From the NCBI RefSeq assembly GCF_003231275.1, contig NZ_QKVL01000046.1, forward strand, positions 1-39,846: a stretch of DNA of 39,846 bases, given 5' to 3'. The first letter of the stretch is position 1, and the number at the start of each line of letters is the position of its first letter. The stretch is from Pseudomonas huaxiensis (GTDB lineage Bacteria; Pseudomonadota; Gammaproteobacteria; Pseudomonadales; Pseudomonadaceae). Under the pieces are notes generated by a model. It did not search any database. It was not told where the DNA came from and was given only the letters and a program-made list of their open reading frames with translations. Shown in pieces: positions 23,978 to 32,610 of this stretch. Made by a program: the position numbers and the translations under genes.

Positions 23978-25303
23978 TCAACGAATCTGATGCTTGTGCA
24001 ACAAGCGGTAGAACGTCGGCCGCGAAACCCCCAGCACCTTCGCCGCGATACTCAGGTTGTCACTGTGCCGGTTGAGCACATCGCACAGGGCCTGGCGCTC
24101 CGCCTGATGCTTGTAGTCCTCCAGCGTGCCGATAGGCGCCAGCATCGTGTTCTGTTCTTGCAGGCCAAGGTCGCAGGGTTCGATCTGCCGCCCCTCGGCC
24201 AGCACCAGGCCACGGCGCACACGGTTGGCCAATTCACGAACATTGCCCGGCCAGTCATGCTTGCCCATGGCGCCAAGGGCGTCCTCGCTGAACGTGCGCG
24301 GGCGACGACCGGTTTCCTGGCTGTAGAAGCGCGAGAAATGGCTGGCCAGCATCGACAAATCACCGTGACGATCGCGCAGCGGCGCGGTCACCACCTGCAG
24401 CACATTGAGCCGGTAATACAGGTCTTCACGGAAACGGCCACTGACGATCGCGCTTTCCAGGTCCACGTGAGTGGCCGCCAGCACCCGCACATCCACGGCA
24501 ATCGGCTGGCTACCGCCAACCCGCTCGATGTGTTTTTCCTGAAGAAAGCGCAACAGGTTGGCCTGCAACTCCAGCGGCAGGTCGCCGATTTCGTCGAGGA
24601 ACAAGGTGCCGCCATGGGCCGCCTCGATCCGCCCGACCTTGCGCTGGTGCGCGCCAGTGAACGCGCCCTTCTCATGACCAAACAGTTCGGACTGGATCAG
24701 ATGTTCGGGAATCGCCCCGCAATTGATCGCCACGAATGGCTTGTCGTGACGCTGCGACTGACGATGCAGGGTGCGGGCCACCAGTTCCTTGCCGGTCCCG
24801 CTTTCGCCGCGGATCAGTACCGGCGACTCGGTGGGCGCCAGTTTGCCCAGCAACTTGCGCAGCTCGCGGATCGGTCGGCTATCACCGAGCAACTCGTGTT
24901 CCGGCTCATCCACCGGTGCCGGACCCTTGCCCCGCAGGCGCGCCATGCCGAACGCCCGCCCCAGGGTCACCTGGACCCGGGATACATCGAACGGCAGGGT
25001 ATGGAAATCGAAGAACCACTCACAGACGAAGTCGCCGATCTTCTGCGCCCGCAGTTCCTGCGGGCTGAGCACGGCGATCCACTCTGCGCCGCTGCGCCCG
25101 ATCAGGTCCTTGACCGCCTCGGGGTGCTGCAGGTGCGAAGCCTGCAAACGCAGGAGCCCCACATCACAGGGATGCTCCAGGGCACTGCTCAATGTACAGC
25201 TATGAACATCCCAGCCAACACTGCGTAATCCGGGCAACAGGCGATGGCAATCATCACAAGGATCGACCACCAGCAAACGACGGTTCTGTGCGGGTTCGAG
25301 CAT
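23978..25303 (-). CDS. VpsR-type sigma-54-dependent regulator
   Basis: A 441-residue enhancer-binding protein. Residues 1-130 form a receiver-like domain of the VpsR kind; the position where VpsR has its Asp (C-I-G-I-V-D) reads C-D-V-G-L-L-R, so phosphorylation is unlikely. The AAA+ domain has Walker A GESGTGKE (about 166-173), the sigma-54-contacting GAFTGA (about 214) and Walker B GGTLFLDE. The Fis-type HTH ends the protein (SIAAKVLGVSRPTFYRLLHK). VpsR binds c-di-GMP and activates biofilm genes in Vibrio. Convergent with the fap operon, whose promoter looks sigma-54-type, so it is the obvious candidate activator. Start ATG 25303 has AAGGAA five nt upstream. Confidence 0.9.
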   Translation of the reverse strand: MLEPAQNRRLLVVDPCDDCHRLLPGLRSVGWDVHSCTLSSALEHPCDVGLLRLQASHLQHPEAVKDLIGRSGAEWIAVLSPQELRAQKIGDFVCEWFFDFHTLPFDVSRVQVTLGRAFGMARLRGKGPAPVDEPEHELLGDSRPIRELRKLLGKLAPTESPVLIRGESGTGKELVARTLHRQSQRHDKPFVAINCGAIPEHLIQSELFGHEKGAFTGAHQRKVGRIEAAHGGTLFLDEIGDLPLELQANLLRFLQEKHIERVGGSQPIAVDVRVLAATHVDLESAIVSGRFREDLYYRLNVLQVVTAPLRDRHGDLSMLASHFSRFYSQETGRRPRTFSEDALGAMGKHDWPGNVRELANRVRRGLVLAEGRQIEPCDLGLQEQNTMLAPIGTLEDYKHQAERQALCDVLNRHSDNLSIAAKVLGVSRPTFYRLLHKHQIR

Positions 25304-25628
25304 GACCGTTCCTTGACGCCAATTATTGGAAAAGTGAGTAGAAACAGCATCTTGGCAGACCCGTTTGTAACAGTAGCAATGAACGACTGTTGGCCCACTA
25401 CCGTCTGTCCGTCGAGCACTGGCGTTATTTTTCACCCTCGGGAATTTTCCTGTTATTTCAACGTCTCAAGCGCCAGGAAAAAAACACTGTGCGAAGCGCG
25501 AATAAAAAATTTTCGCGAACGGTGTGACTTCACCTGTTACTTCGGACATCAGTACAAGTAACCTGCCGCCGCGAACAACCGCCGGCAACTTTCATTTTGA
25601 TGTTTGGGACCATAGAGAGACCGAACCC
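25304..25628. promoter_or_regulatory. divergent intergenic region with inverted repeat
   Basis: The 325-nt AT-richer gap between the sigma-54 regulator (minus) and a small plus-strand gene must hold both promoters. An inverted repeat CGCGAA (25497-25502) / TTCGCG (25512-25517) with an all-AT centre looks like an operator. I see no gene in it and no clear sigma-54 element. Confidence 0.35.
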
Positions 25629-25895
25629 ATGAACGCTCCGCTGCGTGTCAACGAAGCACTGCTGATTGCCGACCACGCCTTCGAACCCTTCCAGTGTGTA
25701 GCCTGGGACGCGCCAAACGGTACCGGTGAGCTAAGCCTGGCAGTGATCGACCGGACCAGCACCCGGATTGGCAGCAAACAAGTGTCCAGCAGCACTTACT
25801 CCGACCCGGCGCAGTGGGCGCACCTGCTCGAAGAAGTACGCGCCGAGTTGCGTCTGAAAGGCTACGACCTGCAACCCTGGACCATGCCGAAGTAA
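25629..25895 (+). CDS. small conserved-looking hypothetical protein (88 aa)
   Basis: An 88-residue cytoplasmic protein starting MNAPLRVNEALLIADHAF. It reads as a mixed alpha/beta fold: strand FQCVAWD, strand ELSLAVID, Ser-rich loop (SKQVSSSTYSD), helix AQWAHLLEEVRAELRLKGYDL and a terminal PWTMPK. It is followed at once by a strong terminator, supporting a real monocistronic gene. The ribosome binding site is weak. No family recognised. Confidence 0.65.
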   Translation: MNAPLRVNEALLIADHAFEPFQCVAWDAPNGTGELSLAVIDRTSTRIGSKQVSSSTYSDPAQWAHLLEEVRAELRLKGYDLQPWTMPK

Positions 25896-25917
25896 CTTCG
25901 GGCGTTTTCAGGCCAAT

Positions 25918-25946
25918 AAAAAAGTGCACCTCAGGGTGCACTTTTT
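25918..25946. terminator. bidirectional terminator
   Basis: AAAAAAGTGCACC and GGTGCACTTTTT form a perfect stem with a 4-nt loop and T-tracts on both strands. It serves the small gene ending at 25895 and the minus-strand cobaltochelatase operon ending at 25966. Confidence 0.88.
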
Positions 25947-25965
25947 GTTGTCGCCAAGTTGTACT

Positions 25966-26661
25966 TTATTGTCGCTGCGACAACACGCCACAGGCCGCGC
26001 TATCTAATTGATCCATATGCCAATAATCGGCCTGAAGTTGTTCCGCAAGTTGCCGCGCACGGCCCAGGCGCACCGGCCCGCTTTCCATATCGATCAGCAC
26101 ACTGGCACACGGCAGCGGCGCCAGCGCCGCCGCACTTTTGCTCAGGCGACCATCGGTCAGCAGCAGGCAGCGCTGTTGCTCACCCGGGAACTGCCGTTGC
26201 CGGCGCAATAACCATTGCCGCGCCTCCTGCAACGCCGCCAGCAGCGGCGTACCACCACCCGCCTCCAACCCGGCCAGCCACGGCTGTAATGCCGCAGAGG
26301 CTTTCAGGCCATGGCGCTGCCAGCGTGGCGCAGCGCCGCTGGCCGTGAGCAAGGCCAGCCGGGCACGGGCGCGATAAGCCTGATCGAAGAAGCCCGCCAG
26401 CAACCCCTTGGCCCGACTCAGCGCCTGATAACGACGGGTCGAGGCCGAGGCATCGACAATCACCAGCCACAGTTCGGGACTGGTCGCACTGCGCTGACTC
26501 CAGCACAGATCGGCGCGCTGCCGTGGCCGGCCCTTGAGCAGGGTCGCCGGCCAGGCCACCTTGCCCTGCCCCGCGCTGCGCCCACGGCCGCGCGGCCCCT
26601 GATCGAGCCGGCCGGCCTTGGGCCTGGCATCCGCGGCGGCGCGGGCGCGGATGCTCAGGGC
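25966..26661 (-). CDS. VWA (ChlD C-terminal-like) chelatase subunit, read by -1 frameshift from the ATPase gene
   Basis: This 231-residue frame carries a von Willebrand A domain with the MIDAS motif D-A-S-A-S (in LVIVDASASTRRY), a Thr in GGGTPLLAAL and LLLTDGRLSKS, as in the C-terminal half of ChlD/BchD/CobT. There is no ATG in the frame. GTG 26559 is the only usable start, with a poor ribosome binding site, and it would leave about 34 codons of coherent basic sequence (ALSIRARAAADARPKAGRLD) unused. The frame is exactly -1 to the ATPase frame at an A_AAA_AAG heptamer at 26661-26667. I therefore read it as the C-terminal part of a 566-aa ChlD-like product. It works with CobN in cobalt insertion. 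Confidence 0.75.
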   Translation of the reverse strand, partial: ALSIRARAAADARPKAGRLDQGPRGRGRSAGQGKVAWPATLLKGRPRQRADLCWSQRSATSPELWLVIVDASASTRRYQALSRAKGLLAGFFDQAYRARARLALLTASGAAPRWQRHGLKASAALQPWLAGLEAGGGTPLLAALQEARQWLLRRQRQFPGEQQRCLLLTDGRLSKSAAALAPLPCASVLIDMESGPVRLGRARQLAEQLQADYWHMDQLDSAACGVLSQRQ

Positions 26662-26683
26662 TTTTTTGGCCAGGCCGGCACCT
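26627..26683 (-). promoter_or_regulatory. programmed -1 ribosomal frameshift signal
   Basis: Minus strand, in order: SD-like GAGGTG (about 26679-26684), 11 nt, slippery A_AAA_AAG (26667-26661) in the ATPase frame, then a spacer CCCTGA that holds the zero-frame stop. Next comes a perfect 9-bp stem, GCATCCGCG (26654-26646) / CGCGGATGC (26635-26627), with a 10-nt loop. Order and spacing copy the dnaX frameshift cassette. A CCTG/CAGG extension could lengthen the stem. Confidence 0.8.
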
Positions 26684-27665
26684 CGCGCCGGGCACCCACC
26701 GCCACCGGCTGCGCCGGCATTTCACCCCACTGGCCGGCGCCTGTCGCGTCTTGTGCCGGAGGTTGCTGGCCGGTTTGCGGTGGTGGCGCCGGAGGCTGGC
26801 TGCTGTCGGCCTCCGGCTCGCGACGACGATGACGCAAGGCAAACTCGGCTACCGCGTCGATATCCTCGTCTTCAATAGCACTGGCACCACGCCAGGCGGC
26901 ATGGGCGCGGGCTGCGCGCCACCAGACCAGATCAGCGCGCAGACCGTCCACGGCAGCGGCGAAGCAACGCGCGGTAATGAGCTCCAGCGAACGATCATCC
27001 AGCTCGATCGAGGCCAGACGCTGGCGCGCCGCCTGACAGCGCTGGCGCAGCTCGGCCTGGGCCGGTGCCCACTCGGCGCAGAACGCCGCCGGGTCAGTGT
27101 CGAAGGCCAGTCGGCGGCGCAGGATTTGCCCACGCGCCTCTGGCAGCGGCTGGCCATGCAGGACAACGTTGAAACCGAAACGGTCGAGCAACTGCGGACG
27201 CAACTCGCCCTCTTCCGGGTTCATGGTGCCAATCAGCACGAACCGCGCGCTGTGCCGATGCGACAGGCCATCGCGCTCGATGCGGTTGGTGCCGCTGGCG
27301 GCGACGTCCAGTAGCAGGTCCACCAGATGGTCCGGCAACAGGTTCACTTCGTCGACATACAACACGCCGCCATCGGCCTTGGCCAGCACGCCGGGGGAAA
27401 ACTGCACCCGGCCCTGGCCCAGCGCGGCATCCAGGTCGAGGGTGCCGACCAGACGTTCTTCGGTAGCGCCCAGCGGCAGCGTGACGAAAGGCCCTTCACC
27501 GAGCAGATCCGCCAGACCACGGGCCAGGGTGCTCTTGGCCATGCCGCGCGGCCCCTCGATCAGCACGCCGCCGATCTTCGGGTCGATGGCGGTCAGGCAC
27601 AGCGCCAGTTTCAGTTCCTCGGCGCCCACCACGGCGGCCAGGGGAAAGTGCACGGGTTCGGTCAT
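26655..27665 (-). CDS. ChlI-like AAA+ ATPase subunit of cobaltochelatase (short product)
   Basis: A 336-residue AAA+ protein of the magnesium-chelatase ChlI/BchI family. Seen: Walker A GPRGMAKST (about 36-44), Walker B VLYVDEVNLL (about 95-104), sensor region IGTMNPEEGELRPQLLDRFG, and arginine-rich helices. After residue 275 comes a Pro/Gln/Glu-rich linker (EADSSQPPAPPPQTGQQPP) of the type that joins ATPase and VWA parts in ChlD. The frame stops (TGA 26655) one sense codon after the slippery heptamer, so normal decoding gives a small subunit. Frameshifting continues into the VWA frame. It starts at ATG 27665, one nt after the cobN stop. Confidence 0.88.
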   Translation of the reverse strand: MTEPVHFPLAAVVGAEELKLALCLTAIDPKIGGVLIEGPRGMAKSTLARGLADLLGEGPFVTLPLGATEERLVGTLDLDAALGQGRVQFSPGVLAKADGGVLYVDEVNLLPDHLVDLLLDVAASGTNRIERDGLSHRHSARFVLIGTMNPEEGELRPQLLDRFGFNVVLHGQPLPEARGQILRRRLAFDTDPAAFCAEWAPAQAELRQRCQAARQRLASIELDDRSLELITARCFAAAVDGLRADLVWWRAARAHAAWRGASAIEDEDIDAVAEFALRHRRREPEADSSQPPAPPPQTGQQPPAQDATGAGQWGEMPAQPVAVGARREVPAWPKKP

Positions 27666-27666
27666 C

Positions 27667-30600
27667 TCAAGTCTCTTCTTCGCCGTCCAGCAACTGTTCT
27701 TCGAGGGCTTCGCGGTATTCACCCGGTTCCTCCCAGAGCCCGCGCTGCTGGGCCTCGATCAGGCGCTCGGTGATGTCGCGCAGCGCCTCGGGGTTGTGCT
27801 GGCGGATAAATTCACGGGTCGCGGCATCGAGCACATAGGCGTCGGCCAGCGATTGGTAATGGTGGTCATCGATCAGGTGCGTGGTGGCGTCGAAGGCGAA
27901 CAGGTTGTCCACCGTCGCCGCCAGCTCGAACGCGCCTTTGTAGCCGTGACGCTTGACCCCGTCGATCCACTTCGGATTCAGCGCACGGGCACGGATCACC
28001 CGGTTCAGCTCCTCCTTGAGGGTGCGGATGCGCGGGCGGTCCGGCTGGCTGTGGTCGCCGTGATAGCTGGCCACCGGTGCGCCGCCGAGGCTTTCCACCG
28101 CCGCGAGCATGCCGCCCTGGAACTGATAGTAGTCATTGGAATCGAGCAGGTCGTGTTCGTGGTTGTCCTGGTTCTGCAGCACCGCCTGCACCTGGCTCAG
28201 GCGCTTGGCGAAATGGCCACGGGCCTCAGTGCCGTCGTCGGCGCCACCATAGGCATAGCCGCCGTGGTTCAGGTAGACCTCGGCAAGGTCCTCGCGGCTG
28301 TGCCAGAGACGCCCGTCGATAGCGTTCTGCACTCCGGCGCCATAGGCCCCGGGCTTGGAGCCGAAGATCCGCCAGCCCGCCTGACGCCGCGCTTGCTCCT
28401 CGTCCAGCCCGCTGGCGAGCAATTCGGCGCGCTCGCTGCGCACCCTTGCCGCCAGCGGGTTGAGGTCATCCGGCTCGTCCAGCGCCGCCACCGCCTGCAC
28501 TGCGGCATCGAACAGCTTGATCAGGTTGCCGAAGGCATCGCGGAAGAACCCCGACACGCGCAGGGTCACGTCCACCCGCGGCCGGTCCAGCAGGCTCACC
28601 GGCAGAATCTCGAAGTCATCGACGCGGTGGCTGCCGGCAGCCCACACCGGGCGCACGCCCATCAGCGCCAGGGCCTGGGCGATATCGTCGCCGCCGGTGC
28701 GCATGGTTGCCGTGCCCCACACCGACAGGCCGAGCTGGCGCAGGTGGTCGCCGTGGTCTTGCAGGTGCCGTTCGAGAATCAGGTTGGCCGAGGCGAAACC
28801 CAGGCGCCAGGCGGTGGCCGTGGGCAGGTTGCGCACATCGACAGTGTAGAAATTGCGCCCGGTAGGCAGCACATCCAGGCGCCCGCGACTTGGTGCGCCG
28901 CTGGGTCCGGCCGGGACGAAACGCCCCTCGAGGGCGGTCAGCACGCCGTGCATCTCCGCTTCACCGCAGGCGTCGAGTTGCGGGGCCACCTGGTCGCGAA
29001 GTGCGGCCAGCAAGGTCCGCACCTCGTCCCACTGCGGCTCGGCCGGCACGTCCGGCTCGCCGGCCAGTGTTTGTTCGATCAGTTGCGCGCCAAGCCATTC
29101 CAGGCGTTCGCGGGTATCGCCGTGGGTGCGCCACGGCGCCGTGTCGAACAACGCCAGACGCTCCGGGCGTGGGCCTTCCCACGGCAGGCCAAGGTCACAG
29201 TCCAGCGGATCGAAACCCAGCGCCAGGGCCCGGGCCAGCACACGCGGCAGGCTGGCATTGGCGCCGCGGCCATCGCCACGGGCGACCCGCAGCAGGGCCT
29301 GCAAGGTGTCGATGCGCAGGCGTCCACCGGGCGATTCGCCGAAGACGTGCAAACCATCGCGGATCTGCGACTCCTTGAGGTCGCAGAGGTAAGTGTCCAG
29401 GCGCGGCAGCCAGACATTGGCGTCATCCAGCGCGCCGTCCAGTTGCAGCTCGCGGTCGATATGGTTGTCGCGCACCAGTTGCAGGATCTCTTTCTGCAGT
29501 TCGATGGCGCGGCGCGGGTCCAGCAATTGCGCTTCGTAGTACTCGTCGGCGAGCAGCTCAAGGTTGCGCAGCGGCCCGTAGGTTTCGGCGCGAGTCAACG
29601 GTGGCATCAGGTGATCGATGATCACCGCCTGGGTGCGCCGCTTGGCCTGGGCGCCCTCGCCCGGGTCGTTGACGATAAAGGGGTAGATATTCGGCAACGG
29701 CCCGAGCAGCGCGTCCGGCCAGCATTGTTCGGAAAGGCCGACGCCCTTGCCCGGCAGCCACTCCAGGTTGCCGTGCTTGCCAACGTGGATCAGCGCATCG
29801 GCGGCGAAGGCGTGGCGCAGCCAGAAATAGAAGGCCAGATAGCCGTGCGGCGGTACCAGGTCCGGGTCGTGATAGACCGCGCTCGGGTCGAGCTGGTAAC
29901 CCCGCGCCGGTTGAATGCCGACGAAGGTCAGGCCCAGGCGCAAGCCGGCAACCATCATCCGCCCGCCACGGAACATCGGGTCTTGCTGCGGCTCACCCCA
30001 GCGATCGCGCACCGCCTGCTGATTGGCTTCGGGCAGTTGCGCGAATGCCGCCAGATAGTCGTCCAGCGCCATGCTTTGGGCACAGGGGCGTTGGTCGAGG
30101 CTGTCGAGGTCGTTGCTGACGCCACCGAGCAGGTCGTGGATCAGCGCGGTGCCGCTGTCCGGCAGTTCGCCCACCGGATAATCCTGCTGCTTCAGGGCCC
30201 GCAGGATATTCAGCGCCGCCGCCGGCGTGTCGAGTCCGACGCCGTTGCCAATGCGGCCATCGCGGGTCGGGTAGTTAGCGAGGATCAGCGCCACCCGCTT
30301 CTGCTGGTTGGGCAGTCGCGCCAGCTCGCACCAGCGCCGCGCCAGCTCGGCGACGAAATCCATACGCTCGGGGTGTGCCCGGTAGCAGACCACATCGGAC
30401 TGGCTGCGCTCGCTGCGCCAGGCCAGGTCCTTGAAGCTGATAGGCCGGGTGATGATGCGCCCGTCCAGTTCCGGCAAGGCGATGTGCATCGCCAGATCGC
30501 GGGCCCCCAGGCCCTGCTCGCTGGCCTGCCAGCCGGGTTCGTTGTCCTGGGCGCAGATCGCTTGCAGCACCGGGATGTCGCGGCGGAACGGGCGCAGGTG

Positions 30601-31428
30601 CGGCTGTTCCGGGCTGGACTGGGCAAAGCCGGTGGTATTGAGGATCAGCGCCGCGTCGGTTTCGTCCAGCCAGGCCTCGACTTGGGCCAGACAGCCGGCC
30701 TCCTTGAGGCTGGCAACGGCGATCGGCAGCGGATTGAGCCCGGCGCCGATCAAACGCTCGCAAAACACGTCAACGAAGCCGGTGTTGGCCGCCTGCAGGT
30801 GCGAGCGATAGAACAGCAACGGCACCACCGGTTGCCCGGCGCGCCAGTCGGCCCGCCAATCCGCGAGGTGCGCCTCGGCATGCTCCGGGTGATAAAGACT
30901 AGTGCGCGGCAGTTGCCGGGGCTCGTCCCAGGGGTAATCACGGCCCAGCCAGAGACTGGCCAGGCAGTTGAACAAATTCAGGGCATTGACCTTGCCGCCC
31001 TGGCGCAGGAAGTGCCAGAGCCGCTCGGCCTGTTCGCCAGTGACCGTGCCCAGGCTGCTCAGCTCCGGGTCCGGGCGGTCGTCGCCCGGTACCAGAATCA
31101 GTTGCACGCCGCGCTCGGCCAGGGCCACCAGTTGCTCGACGCCGTAGCGCCAATAGCCGATGCCACCATGCAGCGACACCAGGATGACCTTGGCGTGGCG
31201 CAGCACCTGATCGACATAAAGGTCGACCGACGCATGGTTCTGCACCTGCATCGGGTTGGCCAGGCGCAGGCTGGGGTAGTCGTCCGGCAGCTCGCGGGCG
31301 GTTTCCGCCAGCAGCGCCAGGTGCGAGTCACCGCTGCAAAGGATCACCAGCTCGGCGGGGGTCTGTCCGAGGTCGGCAATGCTGTCGTCCGGCACAAAGC
31401 CGCCGGGCTGGGTCCGCAGCAGGTGCAT
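27667..31428 (-). CDS. cobN: cobaltochelatase large subunit CobN
   Basis: A 1253-residue protein of the CobN/ChlH family, the subunit that binds hydrogenobyrinic a,c-diamide and Co2+ and inserts cobalt in the aerobic cobalamin pathway, powered by the AAA+/VWA subunits. Full-length for the family. Recognisable blocks include HGGIGYWRYGVEQL near the N terminus, VALILANYPTRDGRIGNGVG, HVGKHGNLEWLPGKGVGLS, YPFIVNDPGEGAQAKRR and SNDYYQFQGGMLAAVESL. It starts at ATG 31428, three nt after the cobW stop, and is followed after one nt by the chelatase ATPase gene: a tight operon under the riboswitch upstream of cobW. Confidence 0.96.
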   Translation of the reverse strand: MHLLRTQPGGFVPDDSIADLGQTPAELVILCSGDSHLALLAETARELPDDYPSLRLANPMQVQNHASVDLYVDQVLRHAKVILVSLHGGIGYWRYGVEQLVALAERGVQLILVPGDDRPDPELSSLGTVTGEQAERLWHFLRQGGKVNALNLFNCLASLWLGRDYPWDEPRQLPRTSLYHPEHAEAHLADWRADWRAGQPVVPLLFYRSHLQAANTGFVDVFCERLIGAGLNPLPIAVASLKEAGCLAQVEAWLDETDAALILNTTGFAQSSPEQPHLRPFRRDIPVLQAICAQDNEPGWQASEQGLGARDLAMHIALPELDGRIITRPISFKDLAWRSERSQSDVVCYRAHPERMDFVAELARRWCELARLPNQQKRVALILANYPTRDGRIGNGVGLDTPAAALNILRALKQQDYPVGELPDSGTALIHDLLGGVSNDLDSLDQRPCAQSMALDDYLAAFAQLPEANQQAVRDRWGEPQQDPMFRGGRMMVAGLRLGLTFVGIQPARGYQLDPSAVYHDPDLVPPHGYLAFYFWLRHAFAADALIHVGKHGNLEWLPGKGVGLSEQCWPDALLGPLPNIYPFIVNDPGEGAQAKRRTQAVIIDHLMPPLTRAETYGPLRNLELLADEYYEAQLLDPRRAIELQKEILQLVRDNHIDRELQLDGALDDANVWLPRLDTYLCDLKESQIRDGLHVFGESPGGRLRIDTLQALLRVARGDGRGANASLPRVLARALALGFDPLDCDLGLPWEGPRPERLALFDTAPWRTHGDTRERLEWLGAQLIEQTLAGEPDVPAEPQWDEVRTLLAALRDQVAPQLDACGEAEMHGVLTALEGRFVPAGPSGAPSRGRLDVLPTGRNFYTVDVRNLPTATAWRLGFASANLILERHLQDHGDHLRQLGLSVWGTATMRTGGDDIAQALALMGVRPVWAAGSHRVDDFEILPVSLLDRPRVDVTLRVSGFFRDAFGNLIKLFDAAVQAVAALDEPDDLNPLAARVRSERAELLASGLDEEQARRQAGWRIFGSKPGAYGAGVQNAIDGRLWHSREDLAEVYLNHGGYAYGGADDGTEARGHFAKRLSQVQAVLQNQDNHEHDLLDSNDYYQFQGGMLAAVESLGGAPVASYHGDHSQPDRPRIRTLKEELNRVIRARALNPKWIDGVKRHGYKGAFELAATVDNLFAFDATTHLIDDHHYQSLADAYVLDAATREFIRQHNPEALRDITERLIEAQQRGLWEEPGEYREALEEQLLDGEEET

Positions 31429-31431
31429 GGA

Positions 31432-32499
31432 TCAGGCGCCCAGCGCCGCGCGCAAACGGGCTTGCAGCGCATCGGCGTCCAGCTCCTGGCCGATCAGCAC
31501 CAGCCGGGTGACCCGCGCTTCGTCGCTGCGCCAGGCGCGGTCGAAGTGCTTGTCGAAACGCGTGCCAACACCCTGGATCAGCAGGCGCATCGGCTTGCCG
31601 GGAATCGCCGCGAAACCCTTGACCCGCAGAATGCCGCTGTCCACCACCAACTGGGTGAGGGCGTCGAGCAGCAGGGCCTCGTCGGCTTCGGGCAGTTCCA
31701 GGGAGATGGAATCGAAGGCGTCGTGGTCGTGATCGTCGTGGTCATCGTCGTCGTGATGGCTGTCGTGGTGCGTGCGGCGACCGTCGATATGGGCTTCGGA
31801 CTCAGCGCCCAGACCCAGCAAGACTTCCAGCGGCAGCACACCTTTGCTGGCTTCGATCACCTTCACCGCGGGCGGCAGCTCTTCAGCCACTTCGGCGCGT
31901 ACGGCGGCCAGGGCATCGGCAGCAATCAGGTCGGCCTTGTTGAGGACGACGAGGTCGGCGCTGGCCAGTTGGTCGGCGAACAGCTCGTGCAGCGGGGATT
32001 CATGGTCCAGGTTCGGGTCCAGCTTGCGCTGGGCATCGACCTGCTCAGGGAAGGCGGCAAAGGTGCCGGCTGCTACCGCCGGGCTGTCGACCACGGTGAT
32101 CACCGCGTCAACGGTGCAGGCGTTGCGGATTTCCGGCCACTGGAAGGCTTGCACCAACGGCTTGGGCAGCGCCAGGCCGCTGGTTTCGATCAGGATGTGA
32201 TCGAGGTCGCCACGACGGGCGACCAGTTCACGCATGACCGGGAAGAACTCTTCCTGCACGGTGCAACACAGGCAGCCGTTGGCCAGTTCGTAGACCCGGC
32301 CGCTGGCTTCTTCTTCGGTGCAGCCGATGCTGCACTGCTTGAGGATTTCGCCGTCGATGCCCAGCTCGCCGAATTCATTGACGATCACTGCGATGCGGCG
32401 GCTCTGGGCGTTGTCCAGCATGTGCCGCAGCAAGGTGGTTTTGCCCGAGCCGAGAAAGCCGGTAACGATGGTGACGGGGAGTTTGGCCAGTGTTTTCAT
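31432..32499 (-). CDS. cobW: CobW, metal-chaperone GTPase of cobalamin biosynthesis
   Basis: A 355-residue G3E GTPase. Walker A GFLGSGKTT is at about residues 14-22, the C-x-C-C metal motif GCLCCTV at about 78-84, and NKAD (guanine specificity) near 190. Between the GTPase and C-terminal CobW_C domain there is a His/Asp tract (HHDSHHDDDDHDDHDHD, about 238-254) that probably binds cobalt or zinc. CobW is proposed to deliver Co2+ to CobNST. ATG 32499 with AAGGG eight nt upstream was chosen over 32529, which lacks one. First gene of the minus-strand cob operon. Confidence 0.94.
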   Translation of the reverse strand: MKTLAKLPVTIVTGFLGSGKTTLLRHMLDNAQSRRIAVIVNEFGELGIDGEILKQCSIGCTEEEASGRVYELANGCLCCTVQEEFFPVMRELVARRGDLDHILIETSGLALPKPLVQAFQWPEIRNACTVDAVITVVDSPAVAAGTFAAFPEQVDAQRKLDPNLDHESPLHELFADQLASADLVVLNKADLIAADALAAVRAEVAEELPPAVKVIEASKGVLPLEVLLGLGAESEAHIDGRRTHHDSHHDDDDHDDHDHDAFDSISLELPEADEALLLDALTQLVVDSGILRVKGFAAIPGKPMRLLIQGVGTRFDKHFDRAWRSDEARVTRLVLIGQELDADALQARLRAALGA

Positions 32500-32610
32500 G
32501 TCGGATGCCCTTGGCAGGATGGCGGGCATGCGGGACGGGAGCCGCAGGCATGCAGCCTGGGCGCGTTCGCCACCGGATCACCCCGCCCGGTTGAAAGTCG
32601 GAAACTGAAC

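Noticed and set aside
25966..26559. VWA gene as an independent cistron starting at GTG 26559
   Set aside because: The ribosome binding site is poor, the coherent upstream frame would be unused, and the frameshift signal explains the arrangement better. It is still possible as a minor product.
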